Shown one piece after another: positions 18,835-27,512 of a stretch of 64,000 bases of DNA. The stretch comes from Thalassospira mesophila (lineage in GTDB: Bacteria > Pseudomonadota > Alphaproteobacteria > Rhodospirillales > Thalassospiraceae). How positions within the stretch are numbered: position 1 is the stretch's first letter; every line of letters starts with the position of its first letter. The stretch covers positions 164,796 through 228,795 of the forward strand of contig NZ_JFKA01000006.1 of the NCBI RefSeq assembly GCF_002115755.1. The letters run 5' to 3'. Below the pieces are notes generated by a model, which saw only the letters and a program-made list of their open reading frames with translations, searched no databases and was not told the DNA's origin. A program made the translations under genes and the position numbers.

Positions 18835-19722
18835 ATGACACAGATAAACACGCCATTGCCAGACCTTCGCTGCCAGTTGGGCGAAGGCCCGTTCTGGGAT
18901 CAGTCCAACGCAACATTGTACTGGGTGGATATTATCGGCAAGGCGGCCTTTGGCTGGCACCCGGCCAGCAATCACTTGCAAACCTGGCAGTTTGATAAAT
19001 TGATTTCGGCGATTGTACCACGCACGCAAGGCGGTTTCCTGCTTGCGCTACACGATGAACTGGCGTTTTTTGACCCGGCCAGTGAAAAGCTGACAGCGTT
19101 TGTGGCCCCTGATAAAGACCATGTTCAAAACCGGTCGAACGAAGCCCGTGTCGACCCGATGGGGCGGTTCTGGCATGGCACAATGCAAAACAATATCGGC
19201 CCGAACGGCGAAGATGTGGCCATCACCGGCCATAGCGGCACCTTAAACCGGGTGGATGCAGATGGCACCGTGACACGGTTTGCCGCAAATGTTGGTATTA
19301 CCAATACCTTGTTATGGTCCGCCGATGGCACCAAAATGTTTTTTGGCGATACCCTGGCCAACCGGATGGATGTTTATGATTTTGATATGAAAACCGGCAC
19401 CGCCAGCAACCCGCGCCTGTTTTGTTCGGTTGAGGGGCGGGGCGGCATGGATGGGTCGGCCATGGATTGTGACGGTTATATCTGGAATGCGCGCTATGGG
19501 GCGTCGTGCCTGATCCGGTTTGATCCGACGGGCGAGGTTGACCGGATTATCGATTTGCCGGTTACCAACCCGACCAGCTGTGTTTTTGGTGGCCCGGATA
19601 TGACCACTTTGTTTATCACATCCGCGGCGGCAGGCACATCGGGCGAACGGCCGCTTGAAGGTGCGGTGTTATCGATTGAAACCGGTATTGCTGGTGCCCC
19701 GTGTCATGCTTTTGCCGGGTAG
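18835..19722 (+). CDS. SMP-30/gluconolactonase-family sugar lactonase (second copy)
   Basis: A second cytosolic beta-propeller lactonase (295 residues). Metal-site residues are Glu17 (LGEGPFW), Asn102 (RSNEAR), Asn157 (ITNTLLW) and Asp206 (GGMDGSAMD). ATG 18835 is chosen because it gives the usual family N-terminus and is preceded by a CAGGGAA site; the frame is open 61 codons further upstream, but that part is unlike the family. It diverges from the lactonase at 5117 and stands alone between the siderophore operon and a lipoprotein gene. The substrate is unknown. Confidence 0.85.
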   Translation: MTQINTPLPDLRCQLGEGPFWDQSNATLYWVDIIGKAAFGWHPASNHLQTWQFDKLISAIVPRTQGGFLLALHDELAFFDPASEKLTAFVAPDKDHVQNRSNEARVDPMGRFWHGTMQNNIGPNGEDVAITGHSGTLNRVDADGTVTRFAANVGITNTLLWSADGTKMFFGDTLANRMDVYDFDMKTGTASNPRLFCSVEGRGGMDGSAMDCDGYIWNARYGASCLIRFDPTGEVDRIIDLPVTNPTSCVFGGPDMTTLFITSAAAGTSGERPLEGAVLSIETGIAGAPCHAFAG

Positions 19723-19909
19723 GTTGAATATCGCGCATCGATAGTTTTATGTTGCGTTATCTGCGGCCTGATCATTCATAGTTGGTCGATGGCAGTTTTG
19801 TAATGTTTTAGAAAAGAAGCAACTTTGCCGTTTTTTGGTCTTGGTTTTCTTGTCTTTTGCGATCAACATTAGAAACGGGTCTAGAAGAACGAGCAAATCC
19901 GAGGACAAA

Positions 19910-21496
19910 ATGAAGATCTCACCTTTCCGATGGGACAAGGTGCGTGTTGGTATGGCATTTGCAGCGATCATGTCGGTCGCTGCGTGCAGCCTGCCTGCGC
20001 CACAAACAGATACGATTGCAGGGACGGTTTATTATCGCGAACGCATTGCGATGACACCGTCCAATATCCTGACGGTAAGGTTGCTTGATATGTCGCGGGC
20101 CGATGTGCCCGCCAGCGAGATTGCGGCAAAATCCCAACCGGCGACTAATCCGCCGATGGTTTTTGAACTGCCTTATCAAACGAGCAGCATTGACCCTGAT
20201 CATCGCTATGCGGTTGAGGCTGTTATTTCGGACGGGGCGGGTAAAAACCTGTTTCGCAACGAAACATCCTATCAGGTGTTAACTGGCGGCAACCCGGATG
20301 CGGTTAATATTGAAGTCGCAATGTTGCGCCAGCAACCCGGTGTCGACAAGGGGCATCAGGCGCAAAAATCCCGGACCGACAAGCTAACCGGCAAAATTGA
20401 TAAAAGCCTGTCGCAATATCGCAAAATCGCCAGGAAATATGCGGCAGACCAGGGCGATGGCAGTTTTGAAGCCTTTGTCACCGATGAAGGCCAGCCGGTT
20501 TTGATTCGCCAAAGCCGCGATCTGGCGGATTATGGTGCGTCGGATATTGCGTTTTATTTTAGCAATGGCACGTTATTGCGGTTTCAAGAGCGCGCAACAC
20601 GCAGCAATTTCGGCAGTACAGTTGCCAATGCTGCGGCCAAGGGCGCCGTTTTGGAATATGAACTGCAGCTTGATTTTGCCAAAGGCAAGTATCAGACCGG
20701 CGAAAAACGCATTAATGGCAATGTCAGTGCGCCCGACAAGCACGAAATCAGCAGCGCGCAAACCCAGGCCAAGCTGGTGCAAACCCGGCTGAAAACCGAG
20801 CTGGCGGCGACTGAAATGTCTGAACCTGACGGTCGGCAAACCTTTGTTTGCGATGATCAATCGCGGTTTTATGCCAGCTTTGATCAGGATAATGATCAGG
20901 TCCGGATCGAATTTTTAGGGCGCGAGCCGTTAATTTTGCCGCAAAAACGGGCGGCATCGGGCTTTATGTATGGCAATGACGACTATGAATTGCGCGGCAA
21001 AGGCCAAAACGCGACCTGGTCGTCGCTGGCAGATGGCAGCAAGACCGGCTGTAGCGTTTCGGCCGAAATTGCCGGGCTGGTGCTGGCCCCGGGGGATTTC
21101 GAGGTCGTTACGGTGGCCTCTTTGATGCAAAGCGGTAATGCGGAATGGACCCGTTATTTTGATGATATGATGCCCGCGATCAAAGCGTGCTTGCAGCGTC
21201 CGGTCGGTGATTTGCCTTCAGTGCTGAAGGCGTGGCCGATGAACCATGGGACGGTAGGTGTTCGCACCGTTAATATTAACGGCGGGCGCTATGATTGCCT
21301 CGCCCCGACGACAGGGTTGGGCGACATTCATGTTGAAGCAGTCGAAGGGGCAACCAATGTTTTGCCCGGCGAACGCGATGTCATGTTCACCCCCGCATCG
21401 GGGGCCTATCCGGCTGATGCGTGTTATCAGCATAAAAAGCTGGAAAAGGATGGCGTGTTTATTGGCTGGTTGTCACGCAATGCTTGTGAAAGCTGA
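19910..21496 (+). CDS. Multidomain lipoprotein: YbaY-like + MliC-like + four-cysteine domain
   Basis: A 528-residue envelope protein. A lipoprotein signal ends in SVAAC (Cys26). Residues about 35-140 resemble the YbaY/YscW-type beta domain (GTVYYRERIAM, VRLLDMS, FELPYQ). Residues about 311-382 match the MliC C-type lysozyme-inhibitor pattern (FVCDDQSRFYASFD, RAASGFMYG, Cys381). The last 115 residues hold four cysteines (427, 463, 505, 526) in a pattern repeated in the lipoprotein at 23833. The start is ATG 19910, after a GAGGA site. Protection of peptidoglycan from lysozyme is plausible for the MliC part; the rest is unassigned. It has its own terminator. Confidence 0.75.
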   Translation: MKISPFRWDKVRVGMAFAAIMSVAACSLPAPQTDTIAGTVYYRERIAMTPSNILTVRLLDMSRADVPASEIAAKSQPATNPPMVFELPYQTSSIDPDHRYAVEAVISDGAGKNLFRNETSYQVLTGGNPDAVNIEVAMLRQQPGVDKGHQAQKSRTDKLTGKIDKSLSQYRKIARKYAADQGDGSFEAFVTDEGQPVLIRQSRDLADYGASDIAFYFSNGTLLRFQERATRSNFGSTVANAAAKGAVLEYELQLDFAKGKYQTGEKRINGNVSAPDKHEISSAQTQAKLVQTRLKTELAATEMSEPDGRQTFVCDDQSRFYASFDQDNDQVRIEFLGREPLILPQKRAASGFMYGNDDYELRGKGQNATWSSLADGSKTGCSVSAEIAGLVLAPGDFEVVTVASLMQSGNAEWTRYFDDMMPAIKACLQRPVGDLPSVLKAWPMNHGTVGVRTVNINGGRYDCLAPTTGLGDIHVEAVEGATNVLPGERDVMFTPASGAYPADACYQHKKLEKDGVFIGWLSRNACES

Positions 21497-21540
21497 TATT
21501 TGCTCGACGTGATTATGCTGCCATAAACTGAGTTATGGAA

Positions 21541-21570
21541 AATCCCCGCCAATGATTTTTGGCGGGGATT
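21541..21570 (+). terminator. Rho-independent terminator
   Basis: A 12-bp stem (AATCCCCGCCAA / TTGGCGGGGATT) followed by T residues, 45 bases after the lipoprotein stop. Confidence 0.88.
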
Positions 21571-21600
21571 TTTATGGGTGGAAGGCATGGTAGCGTGATT

Positions 21601-22107
21601 TTAATGGGCCTTGTAACGTCCGGTCGGGCGCAGAACGCCACGGGTTCCATCCAGAACATTTTCGCCAAGGTTTAAGCCCAAAAACCGGTGACGGTCAAAA
21701 TAACCAGGCATCGACAGGCCCGCTGCCGGGGCGGCAACAAAGCCGAACCGGGCGTAATATTGTGGGTCGCCGACCAGAAGAATGGCGCGGTGGCCTGCAT
21801 CATGGGCGGCATTGATGGCTGCATACATCAAACCCGCCCCGACACCGGAACCATTATAGACCTTTTCCACGGCAAGCGGACCCAGCATCAGGGCTGAACC
21901 TGCATTGCCCGCATCGACATTCCATAACCGGACGGTGCCGATTATGTGTTTGCCATTGTGGGCAACAAAGGCCAGCCCGTCGGCCGGAAGGCGGCCCGCA
22001 CGGATCAGTTCGGACGATTTTTTAAACCGGTCCGGTCCCATCACGCGATCCAGAAGCTTTTCCCGATCGATGTGGGACGAAGCACCTTCGCGATCAATGA
22101 CAATCAT
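21601..22107 (-). CDS. GNAT-family N-acetyltransferase
   Basis: A 168-residue acetyltransferase of the YhbS-like GNAT group. It shows the acetyl-CoA loop region LGPLAVEKVYNGSGVGAGLM (residues about 75-94) and the later YYARFGFVAAP motif. Its ATG is 11 bases after the stop of the decarboxylase gene, so the two are probably co-transcribed. A polyamine or amine substrate would fit that pairing, but nothing in the sequence proves it. Confidence 0.85.
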   Translation of the reverse strand: MIVIDREGASSHIDREKLLDRVMGPDRFKKSSELIRAGRLPADGLAFVAHNGKHIIGTVRLWNVDAGNAGSALMLGPLAVEKVYNGSGVGAGLMYAAINAAHDAGHRAILLVGDPQYYARFGFVAAPAAGLSMPGYFDRHRFLGLNLGENVLDGTRGVLRPTGRYKAH

Positions 22108-22118
22108 TGGCGGGGTGC

Positions 22119-23252
22119 CTAAATGATATAGGCGGCTAACGGCGAAAAGCCGTTAAACGCCACCGATGCATAGGTTGTGGTATAGGCACCCGTGGCTTCG
22201 ATCAGAACTTCGTCGCCAATTGTTAAGGCAATCGGCAGATCGTAGGGTTTCTTTTCATACATCACATCGGCTGAATCACAGGTCGGACCGGCCAGAACGC
22301 ACGGGGCCACAGCGCCGCCATCATGGATGGTGGTAATGGGATAGCGAATGGCTTCGTCCATGGTTTCGGCCAAGCCGCCAAATTTACCAATATCAAGGTA
22401 CACCCAGCGCACCGGATCGTCTTCGTGCTTGCGCGAAATCAGCACCACTTCGGCTTTGATCACGCCTGCATCGCCGACCATGCCACGGCCCGGTTCAATG
22501 ATGGTTTCGGGCATGTGATTGCCGAAATGATCATGAAGGGCATCAACAATAGCGGCACCATAGGCTTCGGTTTTCGGCACATCGCGCAGGTAACGGGTCG
22601 GGAAACCGCCGCCCATATTAACCATACGCAGCGTAATGCCTTTTTCCGCCAGGGTGCGGAAAATCATCGCGGCTTCGCCTAGCGCAGTGTTCCAGGCATC
22701 AAGGTTGCATTGCTGTGACCCCACATGGAACGACACACCATAGGCATCCAGGCCCAGGTGATGGGCATGTTGCAACACGTCGAGCGCCATGGTCGGTGCG
22801 CAACCAAATTTGCGCGACAGTGGCCATTCGGCACCAAAACCGTCGGTCAGGATGCGACAAAACACGCGTGATGCCGGGGCAACACGGGCAATTTTTTCAA
22901 CTTCTTCAACACAATCAACGGCGAACAGACGCACACCCAGTGCATAGGCACGGGCAATGTCGCGTTCTTTTTTAATGGTGTTGCCAAATGAAATGCGTTC
23001 GGCAGAGGCACCAGCGGCCATTGCCATTTCAATTTCAGGCACCGATGCGGTGTCGAAATTGCTGCCAAGATCGGCCAGAAGGCTCAGAACTTCCGGTGCC
23101 GGGTTTGCTTTGACGGCATAAAAAATGCGCGAGTCCGGCAGGGCACGGGTAAAGGTTTCGTAATTGCGTTGGATGACATCCAGATCAACAACAAGGCACG
23201 GACCTTCCGGTCGGTTCTGGGCAAGAAAATCAATAATACGCTGCGTTGCCAT
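22119..23252 (-). CDS. Ornithine/lysine decarboxylase, alanine-racemase fold (type III)
   Basis: A PLP enzyme of 377 residues, the length of alphaproteobacterial ornithine decarboxylases that make putrescine. Lys48 (YAVKANP) binds PLP, GRG near residue 257 (EPGRGMVG) binds the phosphate, and Cys325-Asp326 (GPTCDSAD) supply the second half of the active site. The start is ATG 23252, preceded by GGGAGA; the open frame runs about 100 codons further upstream, but that part lies within a likely untranslated leader. Lysine decarboxylase activity is possible because the family is often bifunctional. Confidence 0.9.
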   Translation of the reverse strand: MATQRIIDFLAQNRPEGPCLVVDLDVIQRNYETFTRALPDSRIFYAVKANPAPEVLSLLADLGSNFDTASVPEIEMAMAAGASAERISFGNTIKKERDIARAYALGVRLFAVDCVEEVEKIARVAPASRVFCRILTDGFGAEWPLSRKFGCAPTMALDVLQHAHHLGLDAYGVSFHVGSQQCNLDAWNTALGEAAMIFRTLAEKGITLRMVNMGGGFPTRYLRDVPKTEAYGAAIVDALHDHFGNHMPETIIEPGRGMVGDAGVIKAEVVLISRKHEDDPVRWVYLDIGKFGGLAETMDEAIRYPITTIHDGGAVAPCVLAGPTCDSADVMYEKKPYDLPIALTIGDEVLIEATGAYTTTYASVAFNGFSPLAAYII

Positions 23253-23424
23253 GGGGGCGTTCTCCCATTCCACTATAAAGAGCATAGCGACACCTGATGC
23301 ATTCTGACGCGGTGGAGGCGCAAAATGCGGTCTATCGTCATGCCAGACGTGAACACCGATGATCCGGGTTCGCGAAAGTTGCCTCGATATAAGAATGGGA
23401 AATGCCATTCCGCACGGCGGGCAA

Positions 23425-23525
23425 TGATGGTGTGCCTCTTCAGTGTCGGTGGTATTTGGACAACCACCTGAGACCAAAAAAGCCCTACACCGTCGTTGCT
23501 TTAAGTAAGTCCTACAGGGTTCCTG
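23425..23525 (-). ncRNA. Candidate structured leader RNA (speF-type) of the decarboxylase gene
   Basis: On the minus strand, about 170-270 bases before the decarboxylase start, an inner hairpin pairs GGTGGT with ACCACC (+ coordinates 23448-23468). Flanking GGTGT and ACACC can enclose it. Alphaproteobacterial ornithine decarboxylase genes are known to carry the speF leader RNA in this position. The assignment rests on location and visible pairing, not on a covariance search. Confidence 0.45.
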
Positions 23526-23832
23526 ATCCGGACCACCACAGGCACGTGCGACTTTGGGCAAGCCGGGATTTACGCCTGTTTTTTATTTGGTGCAAGCGGT
23601 TTTTTTATCACCGAAACATGTTTTTTGGCATACCCCGAAAAACCGTGGCATCCCCTTGGTTTTTGGCGTGATTTTCATGTTCTCAACTATCAGAAAACGG
23701 GCCGTTTTTTGAAATAGTGATGGCATACAAGCCAGCATTGCCAATACCGAAAAATACGATCACACTGTCGTCACCATCCGTGTCGATATGGGCTTTATCC
23801 GTCTTTGGGCCGCAAAACAGGAACTGCTACGC

Positions 23833-24381
23833 ATGATCACGACAACCCGATTGTCCAGAGTCTGTCTGGCGCTGGCGGGCATATCACCTTTTGTTCTGAC
23901 CGGGTGTCAAACATTGCCGACGGGCGATGTTGCCACCAGCCCCGATCGTTTGCCCCCCACCCTTGTCATGCCCAGCCGCCCGGCCATGGCTGACGACTGG
24001 TCAGACGGATTACCGGTTATTTATAATCAGGTGGCAGGCTGTTTGAATGCCGACCCGACACCACCGGCGCGTGTGGTCGATGCGGGGCAAAATGGGGACG
24101 GGCAGATTGTGATTGATATGATGGGCGATAGCGGCAGCTATATGCGCTGTGTCAGCGATCCCTCGGGTAAAAGCAAACCGGTATTGTTTGATCAGGCGGT
24201 GCCCGATAATGTGCCTGGCCCGGTGTATACTGCAACACCTTATCCGCCGCCCAAATCGCCCAATGCCACAATATGTTATGAACATCTTCCAGTGTTGGAC
24301 AAAACCGGTTGGCAACTGGGCTGGTTAAGCTATGCCCTAAAGCAGGGGCAATGTAGTGATCGTACGGTCGCCCATCCCTGA
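23833..24381 (+). CDS. Lipoprotein with the four-cysteine domain
   Basis: A 182-residue predicted lipoprotein with lipobox LTGC (Cys25). Residues about 54-174 carry cysteines at 70, 106, 148 and 174. The spacing 70-106-148 equals the 427-463-505 spacing in the lipoprotein at 19910, and a Trp lies 14 residues before the first Cys in both (WSDG.. and WTRY..). Both also end with a GWLS element before the last Cys. The two are therefore probably paralogous domains, likely disulfide-bonded in the periplasm. Function is unknown. The start is ATG 23833, where the signal peptide begins. Confidence 0.7.
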   Translation: MITTTRLSRVCLALAGISPFVLTGCQTLPTGDVATSPDRLPPTLVMPSRPAMADDWSDGLPVIYNQVAGCLNADPTPPARVVDAGQNGDGQIVIDMMGDSGSYMRCVSDPSGKSKPVLFDQAVPDNVPGPVYTATPYPPPKSPNATICYEHLPVLDKTGWQLGWLSYALKQGQCSDRTVAHP

Positions 24382-24439
24382 TGCCCGCCTGTATGGTCTG
24401 TTGGCTCGGCGTTACACCCCATAAAGAAAGAAACTGGGA

Positions 24440-24853
24440 ATGACCAAATTGAAAATCACGGCTGGCCCGTTTGTGTTTGATGCCAAACTGGAAACCGAAG
24501 CCGCACCTAAAACCTGTGCTAAGTTTCTTGAACGCTTGCCATTTGAAAGCAAAGCCGTTCACGTCCGCTGGAGCGGCGAGGGGGTATGGATGCCGCTGGG
24601 CGATTATCAGTTTGGTGTCGATTATGAAAACCACACCAGCTATCCGGCACCCGGCCAGATCATTCTTTATCCCGGCGGGATCAGCGAAACTGAAATTTTG
24701 CTGGCCTATGGCGGGGTTCATTTTGCATCGAAGGTCGGTCAGCTTGCAGGTAATCATTTCATTACCATCACCAGTAATCTCGATGATGTGGTGAAACTGG
24801 GCAAAATGACCCTGTGGGAAGGGGCGCAGGATATCCGGTTTGAGTTGGGGTGA
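24440..24853 (+). CDS. DUF3830 cyclophilin-like protein
   Basis: A 137-residue cytosolic protein that looks like the DUF3830 family, which has a cyclophilin-like beta-barrel. Recognisable parts are AAPKTCAKFLERLPFES, VHVRWSGEGVW and PGGISETEILLAYG. Relatives are often encoded beside hydantoin or pyrimidine degradation and amidase genes, but here the neighbours are a lipoprotein and a HicAB pair. No enzymatic role is established. Confidence 0.75.
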   Translation: MTKLKITAGPFVFDAKLETEAAPKTCAKFLERLPFESKAVHVRWSGEGVWMPLGDYQFGVDYENHTSYPAPGQIILYPGGISETEILLAYGGVHFASKVGQLAGNHFITITSNLDDVVKLGKMTLWEGAQDIRFELG

Positions 24854-24884
24854 CATGGCGTTATGGGATGGCGGGTCTTGAATG

Positions 24885-24901
24885 ATGCGCATAATGCGCA
24901 T
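24885..24901. promoter_or_regulatory. Palindromic operator candidate for hicAB
   Basis: Two copies of the self-complementary octamer ATGCGCAT separated by one A, ending 20 bases before hicA. HicB antitoxins autoregulate through such sites. Confidence 0.5.
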
Positions 24902-24921
24902 ATATTGACGGTTAGGAAGTT

Positions 24922-25110
24922 ATGAACAGTCGGGATGTTTTAAAGTGTCTTTTGGCCGATGGTTGGGAAATTATTCGCACAAAAGGTAGCCATCATCAAT
25001 TGAGGCACCCGACAAAACCGGGACGAGTGACGGTGCCGCATCCAAAGCGAGACCTTCCGATAAAAACAGTCAAAAGCATTGAAGAACAATCCGGGGTCAA
25101 GCTGCGCTAG
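24922..25110 (+). CDS. hicA: HicA toxin (mRNA interferase)
   Basis: A 62-residue double-stranded-RNA-binding-fold toxin that cleaves mRNA during stress unless bound by HicB. The catalytic His is His24 in GSHHQLRHP; the C-terminal TVPHPKRDLPIKTVKSI segment is characteristic. The RNase-active toxin precedes its antitoxin by 48 bases. An AGGAAG site precedes the ATG. Confidence 0.93.
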   Translation: MNSRDVLKCLLADGWEIIRTKGSHHQLRHPTKPGRVTVPHPKRDLPIKTVKSIEEQSGVKLR

Positions 25111-25158
25111 GTGGCTTTCCCGATAACAGATAGCAGCGTGATTGCGGAGAATACCAAA

Positions 25159-25527
25159 ATGAAACAAACCTATTGGGGTTTGGTGCATAAAGATGACGGT
25201 AGTGATTTCGGAATATCATTCCCCGATTTTCCCGGCTGCGTCAGTGCGGCATCAAACATGAGCGAACTGGTGGAAATGGGGACGGAAGCCCTGACGTTTC
25301 ATATCGACGGGATGCATGAAGACGGCGAACCAATTCCTGTGCCAACGCAACTGGTTGAAGTGCCGAAAGACGCGGCTGGAATTGTTGCAATTACTGTGTC
25401 CGTACCGGGCAAGAAACGACGTATTAATCTGACGCTGGATGCCAATCTGATTGATCAGATTGAAGCAAAGTATGGCAAACGTGCCATTTCCGGCTTTCTC
25501 GAAGAAGCAGCGCGACGCTCGTTGTAA
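25159..25527 (+). CDS. hicB: HicB antitoxin
   Basis: A 122-residue antitoxin. The N-terminal degraded RNase-H-like HicB domain (YWGLVHKDDGSDFGISFPDFPGC region) masks HicA. The C-terminal ribbon-helix-helix (RRINLTLDANLIDQIEAKYG) binds DNA for autoregulation. The start is ATG 25159, with a GCGGAGA site; the upstream in-frame GTG gives an atypical N-terminus. A terminator follows. Confidence 0.92.
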   Translation: MKQTYWGLVHKDDGSDFGISFPDFPGCVSAASNMSELVEMGTEALTFHIDGMHEDGEPIPVPTQLVEVPKDAAGIVAITVSVPGKKRRINLTLDANLIDQIEAKYGKRAISGFLEEAARRSL

Positions 25528-25548
25528 TTTTCCGTTTAAGACAAATGC

Positions 25549-25584
25549 AAAACCCGCAATCGTCATTGAACAATTGCGGGTTTT
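25549..25584 (+). terminator. Terminator after hicAB
   Basis: A 12-bp stem (AAAACCCGCAAT / ATTGCGGGTTTT) with a T run. It lies just before the convergent U32-family gene and could serve both strands. Confidence 0.8.
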
Positions 25585-25618
25585 TATAAGGCGGGTTGCT
25601 GGCATATCAGGCGAGTGT

Positions 25619-27265
25619 TTACTCCGCCGCCACCGTCTTCCCGTCATGTTCCAGCATTTCGCCCTGTTTGCGTTTGCCAAGGATTTCGCGGGCTTTGGCG
25701 TATTGCGGGTCGTGCCAGAAAATCAGGCAGCCGTTGCAGCCCCGGCCACAACAGCCTTGTGTTCCCACACGCGGGGTGCGGAAGGTGCGGTCTTTCTCGC
25801 GGTCATCAAGGGCGGTTTGCAAGGCGTCGCGTTTGGCGTCATAGCGTTCCGGGTTGCCCTTGCCCATTTCAATTTTATGGCCTTCCTGATCCAGTTTCAT
25901 GCGCTGCCATTCATCGGGCGTCAGGGCCTTTTCCTTGCGGATGATGGTTAGCGGCGGGAAGGCGGTGCGCAGATAGTCCGGGTCTTCCAGTTCAAACAGT
26001 GAAAACGGAATGCGGACCGTCGGTTTGGCGCCGGCATGAACCGCTTCGCCGACTTTGCCGGTTTTGGCATCGATAAATTCATACATGCGGATGAAAATGG
26101 TTTTGCGGCCCTTGGGCGGCACAATTTCCAAAACATCGCCCGCCAGCAGGCGGTTTTTAACTGAAATGACAAAGGCATCGTCTTCAACGCTGTCAATCAG
26201 CCCGGCAAATTCCCAGTCCGACACGTTCGAGGCATTGTCATAGCCATGTGCGTAATTGGTCAGACGGCCTTCATGGAAGGCCAGCGTGTAGCCCCGGTTG
26301 GGGATGGTTGCCAGTTCCTTCATATAGGGTTCGGGCGACCAGTTTTCGGGGTCGTCGTACCAGTCATCAATCGCCATGCGATAGGCGCGCGCGACCAGCC
26401 CGGCATAATACGGGCTTTTGCCGCGTCCTTCGACCTTCAGGCTATCGACACCGATTTTCAGGTAATCTTCCAGTTTCGGCATGATGCACAGATCGCGCGA
26501 GTTCAAAATATAAGACCCGCGTTCGTCTTCCTGAATTTCCATCAATTCGCCGGGGCGCATTTCTTCTTCAAGGAAGAAATCAAACATTTCCATGTTTTCT
26601 TCAGACAGCTTCAGCTCTTTAACCGTGCCGTCTTTCAGTTTCATATGGACCTTGTATTTCCAGCGGCATGAATTGGCACATGCGCCCTGGTTCGCCCCGC
26701 GTTCGGCCATGAAGTTTGACAGCAGGCAACGCCCGGAATAGGTCATGCACATGGAGCCATGCACGAAGGCTTCCAGTTTGATGTCCTGGCATTTTTCGCG
26801 AATTTCGGTTAGTTCCTCGTAGGAAACCTCGCGGCCCAGCACCACCAGTTTCGCGCCGATTTGCTGCCAGAATTTAACGCTTTGCCACGAACAGACATTG
26901 GCCTGGGTGGAGACATGCAAATCAAGTTCCGGGGCATGTTCGCGCACAAACATGAAAACGCCGGGGTCGGCGACAATCAAGCCATCGGGCATCACCTTGC
27001 GCACGGTATCAACATATTCCGGCAGTTTGGCGATGTCTTTATTGTGCGAAAACAGGTTGAGCGTCAGATAAACCCGCACGCCATGTGCGTGAGCAAAGCC
27101 AATGCCTTCGACCACATCATCCAGCGTCATCTGGCTTTTGACCCGCAACGACAGATCGGGCGTGCCCATATATACGGCATCGGCCCCATACAGCACGGCA
27201 ATTTTCAGCTTTTCCAAAGAGCCAGCAGGCATCAACAATTCGGAACGGCGCGATTGATCACTCAT
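25619..27265 (-). CDS. U32 peptidase-family protein (YegQ/TrhP-like)
   Basis: A 548-residue U32-family protein. The family signature is visible at HGSMCMTYSGRCLLSNF (residues about 170-186), with further cysteines in GACANSCRWKY. The related E. coli YegQ/TrhP takes part in tRNA uridine hydroxylation, so tRNA modification is more likely than proteolysis. It is about 90 residues longer than I expect for YegQ; the extra C-terminal part carries a Cys-rich cluster (CCGRGCNGC) that may bind a metal or Fe-S centre. Confidence 0.82.
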   Translation of the reverse strand: MSDQSRRSELLMPAGSLEKLKIAVLYGADAVYMGTPDLSLRVKSQMTLDDVVEGIGFAHAHGVRVYLTLNLFSHNKDIAKLPEYVDTVRKVMPDGLIVADPGVFMFVREHAPELDLHVSTQANVCSWQSVKFWQQIGAKLVVLGREVSYEELTEIREKCQDIKLEAFVHGSMCMTYSGRCLLSNFMAERGANQGACANSCRWKYKVHMKLKDGTVKELKLSEENMEMFDFFLEEEMRPGELMEIQEDERGSYILNSRDLCIMPKLEDYLKIGVDSLKVEGRGKSPYYAGLVARAYRMAIDDWYDDPENWSPEPYMKELATIPNRGYTLAFHEGRLTNYAHGYDNASNVSDWEFAGLIDSVEDDAFVISVKNRLLAGDVLEIVPPKGRKTIFIRMYEFIDAKTGKVGEAVHAGAKPTVRIPFSLFELEDPDYLRTAFPPLTIIRKEKALTPDEWQRMKLDQEGHKIEMGKGNPERYDAKRDALQTALDDREKDRTFRTPRVGTQGCCGRGCNGCLIFWHDPQYAKAREILGKRKQGEMLEHDGKTVAAE

Positions 27266-27512
27266 ATCGTCGGGTCTTTTTTTCAGGGGTGCGGGGAAAT
27301 TCTCTCTCTATCGGCGCGTCATATCACAAATGCACGCCTGATTGCGCCCAAAATTGCATATTTCGCGCCGATTGCATAGGGGATGTGTTGCAAGGCAGTT
27401 CTGCAAAGCCGGTGATTTGATACTGGCAGACGGGAAGGGCACGCACCAGAACACCCACCACGGCGTGCCACGGCGGGTGTCTGATACGACAGGATGAGGT
27501 ATGCGCCAGATG

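Noticed and set aside
23253..23561. N-terminal extension of the ornithine decarboxylase by about 100 residues
   Set aside because: A ribosome site precedes ATG 23252, and the extension reads unlike any decarboxylase. The stretch overlaps a likely structured RNA leader.
24152..24901. A 249-codon minus-strand frame covering the DUF3830 gene
   Set aside because: The plus-strand protein has recognisable family segments, and the reverse frame has none.
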